Shown one piece after another: positions 1 to 5,975 of a stretch of DNA of 7,243 nucleotides (positions are counted from its first letter, which is position 1; the number at the start of each line of letters is the position of its first letter). The notes beneath the pieces were generated by a model, which saw nothing but the letters and a program-made list of their open reading frames with translations, was not told the origin of the DNA and did no database searches. The DNA is taken from the NCBI GenBank assembly GCA_031272615.1, contig JAISTL010000225.1, positions 1-7,243 on the forward strand, read 5' to 3'. Position numbers and translations under genes: made by a program. The DNA comes from Methylobacteriaceae bacterium (GTDB lineage Bacteria; Pseudomonadota; Alphaproteobacteria; Rhizobiales; Beijerinckiaceae).

Positions 1-228
1 AATCCCGAGATGGGCGCCCCGGGAAATGGCAATCCCGGAACCGACAATGCATATCCAGATGAACAGGTAGCGGGCCAGTTCTTCGGTCCAGGGCGCCGCA
101 ACCTGAAACACGAAGCGGCACAGGACCTGGACAAAAATGGATCCCGTCATCAAAAGCAACATTACCGAGAGAATATTCTCGATTACCCATTCAACAAAGG
201 AGGAGATTTTTGAAATCGCGGAAATCAT
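1..228 (-). CDS. dctQ: TRAP transporter small membrane subunit DctQ (partial, N-terminal 76 residues)
   Basis: This is the start of the small integral-membrane subunit of a TRAP transporter, which pairs with DctM and the periplasmic DctP to import an organic acid using an ion gradient. The frame starts at an ATG at 228, behind a GAGG six bases upstream, and is open to the window edge, so the C-terminal part is missing. A first hydrophobic segment lies at about residues 14-36 and a second at about 54-69. Between them are R38 and PWTEELAR (46-53), the signature of the DctQ family. It follows dctP in the same direction, the usual P-Q-M order, so dctM is expected just beyond the left edge. An ATG five bases further upstream (233) meets a stop after two codons and is not the start. 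The family call is firm; the transported substrate is unknown. Confidence 0.9.
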   Translation of the reverse strand, partial: MISAISKISSFVEWVIENILSVMLLLMTGSIFVQVLCRFVFQVAAPWTEELARYLFIWICIVGSGIAISRGAHLGI

Positions 229-328
229 GGCATACCTCGGTCAGCGAAGGTTGCTTGCGAACCGCCGGGCCGGAACAGGCGAAACATGATCACCCGACCG
301 TTGCTTCCCGGCGTCTTTCCGACAGCGG

Positions 329-361
329 ACGCCCGGTTGCGGAACCTGCGCAACCGGGCGT
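329..361 (-). repeat. Perfect 13-bp hairpin between dctP and dctQ
   Basis: Bases 329-341 (ACGCCCGGTTGCG) are the exact reverse complement of 349-361, around a 7-base loop. In the minus-strand mRNA the hairpin begins 17 bases after the dctP stop and ends 100 bases before the dctQ start. No T-run follows it in the direction of transcription, so it is not a standard intrinsic terminator. Stem-loops in this position are known in some periplasmic binding-protein operons, where they protect the upstream message and let the binding protein be made in excess over the membrane parts. That role is inferred here. Confidence 0.75.
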
Positions 362-378
362 TCCTGCCGGAGAATCGA

Positions 379-1368
379 TCACTTCATGTCACGGATGACA
401 TCAAGCCACCCGATGGAATCACCGAGCATTTCCTTGGCGTATTGGTCGTACACCACCTTCACCGCTTCCCGGAACGGCGCGAGATCCGGAGTTGTCACGG
501 TCAAGCCGTAGTCCTTCATGCGCTGAACCGCCAGAGCGTCCTGCCGCTTCCATTCCTCGCGCTGGAAAGCCGTCGCTTCCTTACCGACCTGCACCAACAG
601 GTCCTGCACATCCTTGGGAAGGGATTCGAACTTTTGCTTGTTCATGACCACCGGACCGGGATTGAACATGTGGTTGGTCAAACCGAGATATTTCTGGACT
701 TCGTAATACTTGTTCGCCCAACTTGCCGTCGTGGCGTTCTCCTGGCCGTCCACCGTGCCCTGCTGAAGCGCGGTGAAGGTTTCGCCGAGCGCCATCGGGG
801 TGGGAACCGCACCGAGGGATTTCCATGTTGCGATAATGACCGGGCTCTCCATACACCGCAGCTTCAAACCCTTCATATCTTCAACGGTATTGATCGCACG
901 CTTGGAATTGGTCACCGAATGCACGCCGTTGATGAACCAAGCGATTACTTTTAAACCCTGTTTATCCGCGATAGCTTCCAGATCCTTGCCGACCTGACCG
1001 TCGATCGCCTTGAACCCGTGCTCCGGGCTGTCGAACAAATAGGGGAAGTTGAACAGATTGAAACGCTTGTCATACGCCGACACCACACTGCTGGCAATGA
1101 GAACCATTTCAATAGCGCCGTGCTGGGTGCTTTCCAGAAGATCGCGCTCGCTTCCTCCAAGTGTTCCGAAGTAGTTCTGGATAACGATATTGCCGTTGGA
1201 GCGCTTGGCGAGTTCGTCCTTGAAGAAGTTCTGACCATGCCCGTAGGGATGATCTTCGCTGACCACAGAAGCGAGTTTGAATTCGTATTTCTGGGCAAAG
1301 GCAGTCCCAAATGAGAAAACCGCCATCATCGACGACAGGAGAAGAACCTTCAATGCACTGGATTTCAT
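379..1368 (-). CDS. dctP: TRAP transporter substrate-binding protein DctP
   Basis: This is the periplasmic solute receptor of the TRAP importer, 329 residues, the normal length for the DctP family. A signal peptide is clear: K2 and K7, a hydrophobic core at about 8-22, then AFA before Q26 as the probable cleavage site. Family hallmarks follow: KLASVVSEDHP (31-41), GLKLR ending at R171 (the conserved arginine that binds the ligand carboxylate), and GTVDGQEN (204-211). A strong GGAGG lies six bases before the ATG at 1368. The protein would capture a carboxylate and pass it to DctQM; the adjoining catabolic genes suggest a hydroxy or sugar acid, and the retained arginine agrees with an acidic ligand. 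The exact ligand cannot be assigned. It could be transcribed with the upstream genes or from its own promoter in the 175-base gap. Confidence 0.95.
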   Translation of the reverse strand: MKSSALKVLLLSSMMAVFSFGTAFAQKYEFKLASVVSEDHPYGHGQNFFKDELAKRSNGNIVIQNYFGTLGGSERDLLESTQHGAIEMVLIASSVVSAYDKRFNLFNFPYLFDSPEHGFKAIDGQVGKDLEAIADKQGLKVIAWFINGVHSVTNSKRAINTVEDMKGLKLRCMESPVIIATWKSLGAVPTPMALGETFTALQQGTVDGQENATTASWANKYYEVQKYLGLTNHMFNPGPVVMNKQKFESLPKDVQDLLVQVGKEATAFQREEWKRQDALAVQRMKDYGLTVTTPDLAPFREAVKVVYDQYAKEMLGDSIGWLDVIRDMK

Positions 1369-1543
1369 AGTTTACCTCCAAGTATTATGCGGTCTTCACG
1401 ACCGGGTTGTTTTATTTTTTCCAGGCAAGCTGCGGAAAAAAGTACGCTGCACCAAGCCCGGCACCAGCATTATGTGGTCAGGTATTGAGTATGGTACCCC
1501 CTCACATTGCGCGCGGTTTCCCCTTGAACCGTGCGCCACGGCC
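1369..1543 (-). other. Intergenic region upstream of dctP
   Basis: This 175-base gap separates the RraA-family gene from dctP. It holds the dctP ribosome-binding site, a small 5-bp dyad (1390-1394 with 1400-1404), a 6-base direct repeat GCACCA (1449-1454 and 1461-1466), and a 10-bp stem with one mismatch in the transcript (1509-1518 with 1527-1536). A CATAAT next to the dyad resembles a -10 box but has no credible -35 partner. No T-run follows a stem in the direction of transcription, so I see no intrinsic terminator here. Confidence 0.5.
1509..1536 (-). repeat. Hairpin downstream of the RraA-family gene
   Basis: The arms GCGCGCGGTT (1509-1518) and AACCGTGCGC (1527-1536) pair over ten positions around an 8-base loop. 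In the minus-strand transcript one pair becomes a C-A mismatch. The stem starts seven bases after the rraA-like stop codon. It has no following T-run, so a role as 3' end protection or processing signal is more likely than termination, but neither is shown. Confidence 0.45.
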
Positions 1544-2263
1544 TCAGCCGAGCCACGCCTTGACCAGCCCTTCGACATCCGCGGCGGCTGCAAGCGACGA
1601 CATCTTTTTGTTTTCCTGCTCCCTCAGCAGGCACAACCGCTCGTAGACATCGGCCAGGTGCTGGCGCGGAAACTTGACGGCGCCGTTTTCATCCATATGG
1701 ATGATTTCCCCCGGGCAGACATCCATGCCGCAGATGCTCACCGGCACGTTGACGGCTTTAATGGAGAACGCGCCGTGCCCGGCGCTCACCCCCGTCAGCA
1801 TGTACTGGAAATCCATCTCCCGGATTTCATCCACGTCCCGCGACGGACCGTCGGAAATCAGCCCCACCGCTCCGGCACGCTTCAGCGCCGTCACCATGTT
1901 GCCCCCCGCCAGGCCGTTCTTCATGCGGATGTTCTCGGGAATATCCTGCTTGAACACAACGATGACCGGGTTGTCGCACGCCCACACGGCGCGCAGAATG
2001 TCGGTGAAATCCAGCCGCCCGAAATCCGGGTCCGGCATGCCGAACACCGCCGTCACCACATGGCCGGCGCGGCGTCCGAGTTCCGGATAGATGCATTTCA
2101 TCGATTGATCGGTATACCAGTTCGTATGCCACGGATTGTACAACCCCAGACACACGTCCTTTTTCTTCGGATAGGTTCCGAGAACATTGGTCACCGACGG
2201 CGTGTCGAACTCCTTCAGAAGTTCCATCAGTTCCTGTTCGGATTTCCCCTGACCTGCAGACAT
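1544..2263 (-). CDS. RraA-family lyase (4-hydroxy-4-methyl-2-oxoglutarate aldolase/oxaloacetate decarboxylase-like)
   Basis: The 239-residue protein belongs to the RraA/HMG-aldolase family, once misnamed as menaquinone methyltransferases. Some members are metal-dependent pyruvate aldolases and oxaloacetate decarboxylases; the E. coli member RraA instead inhibits RNase E. Seen here are LAGGNMVTALKRAGAVGLIS (118-137), then DGPSRD (138-143) with the R142-D143 pair associated with substrate and divalent-metal binding in the catalytic members, and PGEIIHMDENGAVKFP (184-199), a family-typical C-terminal block. At 239 residues it is longer than E. coli RraA (about 160), with extra sequence at both ends. 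The start at 2263 is chosen because GGGAG lies seven bases upstream; the open frame extends back to 2347 without a better site. In a catabolic operon an aldolase or decarboxylase role is likelier than RNase regulation. The substrate is not known. Confidence 0.85.
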   Translation of the reverse strand: MSAGQGKSEQELMELLKEFDTPSVTNVLGTYPKKKDVCLGLYNPWHTNWYTDQSMKCIYPELGRRAGHVVTAVFGMPDPDFGRLDFTDILRAVWACDNPVIVVFKQDIPENIRMKNGLAGGNMVTALKRAGAVGLISDGPSRDVDEIREMDFQYMLTGVSAGHGAFSIKAVNVPVSICGMDVCPGEIIHMDENGAVKFPRQHLADVYERLCLLREQENKKMSSLAAAADVEGLVKAWLG

Positions 2264-2270
2264 GCTATTT

Positions 2271-2275
2271 CTCCC
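2271..2275 (-). promoter_or_regulatory. Ribosome-binding site fixing the RraA-family start
   Basis: GGGAG in the transcript lies seven bases before the ATG at 2263. It selects this start over the longer open frame that reaches 2347, whose first 28 residues have no family resemblance. Confidence 0.75.
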
Positions 2276-2322
2276 AAATGTTTGAGCTCCCGGTGAAACA
2301 TCTCCGGGGAACGGCGGACACA

Positions 2323-2389
2323 TAAGCGCTCCGATGCGCCTCGGCACATTCTTGACCCATCACATGTGGGGGCGCACCGGAGGCGCTTA
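2323..2389 (-). repeat. Long imperfect hairpin between garR-like and rraA-like genes
   Basis: Arm 2323-2340 (TAAGCGCTCCGATGCGCC) pairs with 2371-2389 with one bulged base and one mismatch, about 17 pairs in all. The 30-base loop carries the palindrome CACATGTG. It begins ten bases after the garR-like stop at 2399 and has no T-run after it in the direction of transcription. A second small stem (2289-2293 with 2304-2308) lies nearer the next ribosome-binding site. An mRNA stability or processing element is the most plausible reading; a protein-binding site is possible. Confidence 0.65.
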
Positions 2390-2398
2390 CGCGTTCGG

Positions 2399-3286
2399 CT
2401 ATTGACGCTTGACCTCGCAGTTGGCCAGTTTTTCGTAATACCGGACAAGAGCGCTGTGGTCGGCGTCACCCATGTTCTCAACCCTGAGCGCGTGCATCAT
2501 TTCGAGAACCGCCGCCGAAAGAGGCAGAGGAACACCGACGCCGTGGCCGGTATCCATGATATTGCCGAGATCCTTGATGTGCAGATTGATTTTGAACCCG
2601 GGCTTGATGTTGCGGTCCAACATCATCGGCGCTTTCGCGTTCATCACTGTCGAGCCGGCAAGTCCGCCGCGGATGGCTTCGAACACCAGTTCCGGATCGA
2701 CGCCGGCCTTGGCGGAAAGCGTCATGGCCTCGGCCAGCCCGGCGATATTCACCGCCACGATAATCTGATTGGCAAGCTTGGCGATGTTCCCGGCGCCGAT
2801 TTCGCCTACCCGGACAACCGAGCCCGCCATGGCCTTGAGCACCGGCAGCGCTTCGTCAAAATCCGCCTGCGCCCCGCCGATCATCACCGACAGCGACCCG
2901 TCTATGGCTTTCGGCTCGCCGCCCGAAACGGGCGCGTCGAGCATACGAATGCCCTTTTCTTTCAGCCGGTTGTGGATATCGCGGGCGGCCAGCGGCGCAA
3001 TGGAGCTCATGTCCACCACCAGTGTGCCGGGCTTGGCGCTGTCGGCAATCCCGCCCTTGTCGAAGGCGACGGCGGCAACCTGCGGCGAATTGGGCAGCAT
3101 GGTGATGATGAACGAGCACTCGCCCGCCACCTCACCGACGGAGCCCGCCGCCTTCGCTCCGGCCGCGACGACTTCATCAACCGCGGCCTTGTTCAAGTCA
3201 AAACAGAGGACCTCGTGCCCGGCCTTGAGCAGATTCTTGCTCATGGGCTTTCCCATGATGCCGAGACCGATAAACCCGATTTTCAT
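2399..3286 (-). CDS. garR: Tartronate semialdehyde reductase (2-hydroxy-3-oxopropionate reductase), GarR/GlxR type
   Basis: The enzyme reduces tartronate semialdehyde to D-glycerate with NAD(P)H in the cytoplasm, the step shared by glucarate/galactarate and glyoxylate-glycerate pathways. At 295 residues it matches E. coli GarR closely in length. The N-terminal Rossmann motif is GFIGLGIMG (4-12). The beta-hydroxyacid dehydrogenase motif DAPVSGG is at 117-123, the catalytic lysine is K170 in KLANQ (170-174), and a second conserved lysine is K238 in HIKDL. From about residue 164 to the end it follows the E. coli GarR sequence, as I recall it, almost block by block (AIRGGLAGSTV, KAPM, DRN.KPGF, ADHSAL, YYEKLA), which separates it from 3-hydroxyisobutyrate dehydrogenases. 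The ATG at 3286 has GGAG eight bases upstream. It sits directly after the isomerase that would supply its substrate. LtnD-type enzymes of threonate breakdown belong to the same superfamily and remain an alternative. Confidence 0.9.
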   Translation of the reverse strand: MKIGFIGLGIMGKPMSKNLLKAGHEVLCFDLNKAAVDEVVAAGAKAAGSVGEVAGECSFIITMLPNSPQVAAVAFDKGGIADSAKPGTLVVDMSSIAPLAARDIHNRLKEKGIRMLDAPVSGGEPKAIDGSLSVMIGGAQADFDEALPVLKAMAGSVVRVGEIGAGNIAKLANQIIVAVNIAGLAEAMTLSAKAGVDPELVFEAIRGGLAGSTVMNAKAPMMLDRNIKPGFKINLHIKDLGNIMDTGHGVGVPLPLSAAVLEMMHALRVENMGDADHSALVRYYEKLANCEVKRQ

Positions 3287-3294
3287 GTCGTATT

Positions 3295-3298
3295 CTCC
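3295..3298 (-). promoter_or_regulatory. Ribosome-binding site fixing the garR-like start
   Basis: GGAG lies eight bases before the ATG at 3286. The frame could also open at a TTG at 3310, but that would put eight residues before the Rossmann strand that begins MKIGFIG, and it has no ribosome-binding site of its own. Confidence 0.75.
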
Positions 3299-3317
3299 TA
3301 CCTTAATCAAAAGAAAT

Positions 3318-3331
3318 GCGTGACCTCACGC
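3318..3331. repeat. Perfect 6+6 dyad upstream of the garR-like gene
   Basis: GCGTGA and TCACGC form a perfect dyad with a 2-base centre. As RNA it would give a 5-bp stem with a 4-base loop, followed in the transcript by the T-rich stretch ATTTCTTTT. It lies 31 bases before the garR-like start. It could be a weak attenuator-like stem or a regulator half-site pair; neither is shown. Confidence 0.35.
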
Positions 3332-3400
3332 GAAAAACCCGGAACGAACCGCTTCCCGGGCAAAGCGAGGGGTTCCCCACGCCGCCCGGATGACAAAGCG

Positions 3401-4183
3401 TCATTTGTTTTTGTACGGTTCGAACCATTTCAGCCCGTCAACGGTTTTGCCCGCCGGGTTGTATTCACAGCCGATGTATCCGGCGTAACCGGAGGCGTCG
3501 ACCAGTTTGTAAATGTAGTCATAATCCAGTTCGCCGTCGTCCGGTTCATGACGATCCGGCACGCCCGCCAACTGGCAATGACCGACGAAATCGAAATACT
3601 CCTTGAATTTCAGGGAGACGCAGCCTTCCTCCATCTGGGCGTGGAAAAAGTCGAACTGAAGCCTGATGTTCGGTCGTCCGAGCTCCTTGATGTAGTCCAC
3701 CGCCTGAGCGATGGTTCTCAGGAAATAACCCGGCATGCTGCGCTGGTTGATCGGCTCGATGCCCACCATGACGCCGTGCGCCGCGAAGAAATCCGCGGTC
3801 TTGGCCAGGTTCTTCTTGTAAAGCTTCTCGATATCCGCCCGGTCGGCATCCTTGGGCGGATACCCGGCCATCAGATGCACGATGGGAACGTTGGTCGCCT
3901 TGACATAGGCCAGAGCGGTTTCCAGACCCTTTTCAAATTCCGCTTCCCGCCCGGGAATCGCCGAGACGCCGCGATCCCCCTTGTCCCAGTTCCCTGCGGG
4001 AAGGTTGAACAAGGCCTGCTTCAGGTTGTACTTGGCGAGGGGAGCGGCGACCTCCTCCGGTTTGAACGCATACGGCAGCAGGTATTCAACGGCCGTGAAC
4101 CCCGCTTCGTGCGCTGCGGCAAACCTTTCCAGAAACGGCACTTCGGTGAACATCATACTCAAATTGGCGGCAAACTTCGGCAT
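3401..4183 (-). CDS. hyi: Hydroxypyruvate isomerase-family protein (Hyi/OtnI-like)
   Basis: This 260-residue TIM-barrel protein is in the xylose-isomerase-like family. Hyi interconverts hydroxypyruvate and tartronate semialdehyde; the related OtnI isomerises 2-oxo-tetronate in threonate/erythronate pathways. Matches to E. coli Hyi as I recall it include FAANLSMMF (4-12), NLPAGNWDKGDRG (60-72), IPGRE (76-80), IEPINQRSMPG (142-152) and GCEYNPAGKTVDGL (238-251). The paired catalytic glutamates of the family are E143 and E240, with likely metal ligands D178 and Q204. Length equals E. coli Hyi (about 258). GGAGG stands six bases before the ATG at 4183. The tartronate semialdehyde reductase follows immediately, which favours true Hyi activity feeding GarR; an OtnI role is the main alternative, though the kinase and aldolase of that pathway are not seen here. 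Confidence 0.87.
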   Translation of the reverse strand: MPKFAANLSMMFTEVPFLERFAAAHEAGFTAVEYLLPYAFKPEEVAAPLAKYNLKQALFNLPAGNWDKGDRGVSAIPGREAEFEKGLETALAYVKATNVPIVHLMAGYPPKDADRADIEKLYKKNLAKTADFFAAHGVMVGIEPINQRSMPGYFLRTIAQAVDYIKELGRPNIRLQFDFFHAQMEEGCVSLKFKEYFDFVGHCQLAGVPDRHEPDDGELDYDYIYKLVDASGYAGYIGCEYNPAGKTVDGLKWFEPYKNK

Positions 4184-4358
4184 TTTCTTCCTCCTGAATC
4201 CTCGGATTGCATAAGCTCAGCGCGTACCTGAACACTTGCTGGCAGCAACGCTCCGGCTGTTCGGACACGCCTCGCGATACACCTTCCCTTTCCCCCGGTA
4301 CATAAAAACCGGCGGAATCCCTTCGCGTCATTCCGGATAACCCTCCGGACACACGCCG
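4184..4358 (-). other. Intergenic region between aldolase B and the isomerase gene
   Basis: This 175-base gap carries the isomerase ribosome-binding site and two small stems: CCGGT (4295-4299) with ACCGG (4308-4312), and two copies of the self-complementary TCCGGA (4332-4337 and 4344-4349). No T-run follows either stem in the direction of transcription and I see no convincing promoter boxes. No short gene is supported in it. Confidence 0.45.
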
Positions 4359-5117
4359 TCAGCCTTCGCGCAGGGCCGTCAGCGTCGACTTCAATGTGTT
4401 CATCACGTACCCGCCGTCGGTTCCCGAGGCGATGAACGTGTAGCCGAATTCCTTCAGCATCGGCAGCCACTTCATGTTCGGACAATGGAAACCCGCCGCC
4501 TTGCCCTTGCTGCGCGCGGCCTTGGCAACATGCTCCAGCAGCTTGACATAAGCCGGATCCTCCACCTGTTTGCGCAAACCGGTGGAGATGGAGAGGTCCA
4601 TCGGCCCGATGAGCAGCACGTCAATCCCGTCGACGGCGGCAATTTCTTCGGCGTTCTCAACGGCCTTTCCGGTTTCAATCTGCACGAGATTGATAAGCCG
4701 GCTGTTGGCGTTTTCAAAATAGTCGGCAAAATTGGAGGCAAAATCGGCGCAGCGGGGAGAACTGGCGACGCCGCGTTCGCCCATCGGCGGATACTTGGTG
4801 AACCGCACCACTTCCCTGGCTTCCGCCGCCGTCTGGACAAACGGGGTCAGGATGCCGCCCACCCCGATATCCAGCGCTTTTTTGTAGAGGATGCGGTCCA
4901 CCCAGGGAACCCGCAGCAGCACCGTCGTCGGGAACCGCGCCACCGCCTGCACCTGGTGCAGCAGAGTCATATTGTCGCCGACTCCGTGTTCCTGATCGAT
5001 CATCACCCAGTCAAATCCGGCAACACCGGCCATTTCAACCGTCAGCGGGTTGCCGAGATTGCACCAGGCGCCGGCCAGGTATTCGCCCTTCAAGGCGCGT
5101 TCACGAATGTATTCCAT
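4359..5117 (-). CDS. HpcH/HpaI-family class II aldolase, copy B (GarL-like)
   Basis: This 252-residue enzyme belongs to the metal-dependent pyruvate aldolases that cleave 4-hydroxy-2-oxoacids, such as GarL (2-dehydro-3-deoxyglucarate to pyruvate plus tartronate semialdehyde) and HpcH/HpaI. Numbering from the ATG at 5117: catalytic base H44 in DQEH, substrate arginine R69 in LLRVPW, the block KYPPMGERGVASSPRCAD (108-125), metal ligands E148 (QIETG) and D174 (GPMDLS). Fold and active site are therefore intact. The ATGs at 5120 and 5117 are adjacent; AAGGA is better spaced (8 bases) for 5117, which also matches the neighbouring copy. The frame continues up to 5165, but that extension is not shared. 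It is about 76% identical to copy A by hand alignment, with changes concentrated at 180-222 and in the last ten residues. The substrate is not determinable; a sugar-acid-derived 2-oxoacid is likely. Confidence 0.9.
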   Translation of the reverse strand: MEYIRERALKGEYLAGAWCNLGNPLTVEMAGVAGFDWVMIDQEHGVGDNMTLLHQVQAVARFPTTVLLRVPWVDRILYKKALDIGVGGILTPFVQTAAEAREVVRFTKYPPMGERGVASSPRCADFASNFADYFENANSRLINLVQIETGKAVENAEEIAAVDGIDVLLIGPMDLSISTGLRKQVEDPAYVKLLEHVAKAARSKGKAAGFHCPNMKWLPMLKEFGYTFIASGTDGGYVMNTLKSTLTALREG

Positions 5118-5125
5118 CATTCTCA

Positions 5126-5130
5126 TCCTT
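5126..5130 (-). promoter_or_regulatory. Ribosome-binding site fixing the aldolase B start
   Basis: AAGGA in the transcript lies five bases before the ATG at 5120 and eight before the ATG at 5117. It rules out the longer frame that opens at 5165. The second ATG is preferred because it aligns with the first residue of the neighbouring paralogue. Confidence 0.6.
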
Positions 5131-5158
5131 GTTTTCAGTCCGAAAACCCGCGGAAGAA

Positions 5159-5172
5159 CGGCCAACAGGCCG
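5159..5172. repeat. Short stem in the gap between the two aldolase genes
   Basis: CGGCC (5159-5163) pairs with GGCCG (5168-5172) around the loop AACA. The copy A stop codon is 21 bases away. It is too small for a firm functional claim and has no following T-run. Confidence 0.3.
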
Positions 5173-5192
5173 CTCCCGCCGGTAACCGGTCA

Positions 5193-5948
5193 TCAGGCGC
5201 GAAGACTGGCGAGCACTGATTTCATGCTGTTGAGCACATAACCACCGTCATTGCCGCAGGCAATGAAGGTGTATCCGAACCCCTTCATCAGCGGCACCCA
5301 TCTGAGGTCCGGAATGAGGATGCCGCAGGCCTTGCCCTGGTTCTTGGCGGCCTTGCCGACCTTCTCCAGCAACGCGACATATTTCGGCTCCTGAATCATC
5401 GTGCGGTAGTTGGTGCTGATGGAAAGGTCCATTGGCCCGATGAACAGCACGTCGATACCGTCGACAGCGGCAATGGCCTCGGCGTTCTCCACCGACTTGC
5501 CGGTTTCAATCTGCACCACGTTGAGCAACCGCTTGTTGGCGTTTTCGAAATAGTCGGCAAAATTGCTCGCGAAGTCGGCACACCGCGGTGAAGACGCCAC
5601 ACCGCGCTCTCCCATCGGCGGATATTTCGTGAAGCGCACCACTTCCTTGGCCTCCTCGGCGGTCTGCACATACGGAGTCATGACGCCGGCCACGCCGATG
5701 TCCAGAGCCTTCTTGTACAGAATGCGATCGAGCCAGGGGACCCGCAGGATGACGGCGGTCGGGAACCGGGCGACGGCTTGAGTCTGATGCAGCAGAGTCC
5801 AGTTGTCTCCCGGCGCATGTTCCTGGTCAATCAATACCCAGTCGTAACCGGCGACACCGGCCATTTCGACGGTCAGGGGAGAGCCGAGGTTGCACCAGGC
5901 TCCCGCGACGAACTCACCTTTCAAGATACGCTCGCGAATATAGTCCAT
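5193..5948 (-). CDS. HpcH/HpaI-family class II aldolase, copy A (GarL-like)
   Basis: This 251-residue metal-dependent aldolase is the first of two tandem paralogues and has the length of E. coli GarL (256). The active-site set is complete: H44 in DQEHAPGD (the same EHAP.D pattern as GarL), R69 in ILRVPW, E148 in QIETG and D174 in GPMDLS, plus the family block KYPPMGERGV (108-117). Expected chemistry is reversible cleavage of a 4-hydroxy-2-oxoacid into pyruvate or a hydroxylated analogue and an aldehyde. GGAG stands seven bases before the ATG at 5948, and only 27 bases separate it from the dehydrogenase upstream, so the two are surely co-transcribed. Residues 102-138 are identical to copy B, while 180-222 differ heavily (GILIPD here, GFHCPN there), suggesting different aldehyde or acid specificity. 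Assignment to GarL itself, rather than another member of the family, is not proven. Confidence 0.91.
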   Translation of the reverse strand: MDYIRERILKGEFVAGAWCNLGSPLTVEMAGVAGYDWVLIDQEHAPGDNWTLLHQTQAVARFPTAVILRVPWLDRILYKKALDIGVAGVMTPYVQTAEEAKEVVRFTKYPPMGERGVASSPRCADFASNFADYFENANKRLLNVVQIETGKSVENAEAIAAVDGIDVLFIGPMDLSISTNYRTMIQEPKYVALLEKVGKAAKNQGKACGILIPDLRWVPLMKGFGYTFIACGNDGGYVLNSMKSVLASLRA

Positions 5949-5975
5949 TTTCTTTCTCCGTGAATAATTCTGCTG

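Noticed and set aside
286..954. A 222-codon open frame on the plus strand.
   Set aside because: It is antisense to dctP, whose signal peptide and family motifs are unmistakable.
1390..1420. A short stem followed by a T-rich run on the plus strand, resembling a terminator.
   Set aside because: The T-run is on the wrong side for the minus-strand operon, the stem is only five base pairs, and no plus-strand gene leads into it.
1440..1470. A possible sigma-54 promoter suggested by GG/GC spacing upstream of dctP.
   Set aside because: Only the central dinucleotides fit; the rest of the -24/-12 consensus is absent.
1277..2296. A 339-codon open frame on the plus strand.
   Set aside because: It overlaps the start of dctP and the whole RraA-family gene in antisense; its composition is that of a shadow frame.
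2366..4231. A 621-codon open frame on the plus strand.
   Set aside because: It lies antisense to the complete garR-like and hyi-like genes and spans their intergenic gap. Its translation is rich in Arg, His, Gly and Asp with no recognisable domain, as expected for the mirror of GC-rich genes.
4332..4349. Two TCCGGA copies that could be a REP-like element.
   Set aside because: The stem is only six base pairs, has no T-run, and the motif is a common GC-rich palindrome; noted in the gap entry only.
4485..5219. A 244-codon open frame on the plus strand.
   Set aside because: It is antisense to aldolase B, which has complete active-site motifs, and shows no family signature of its own.
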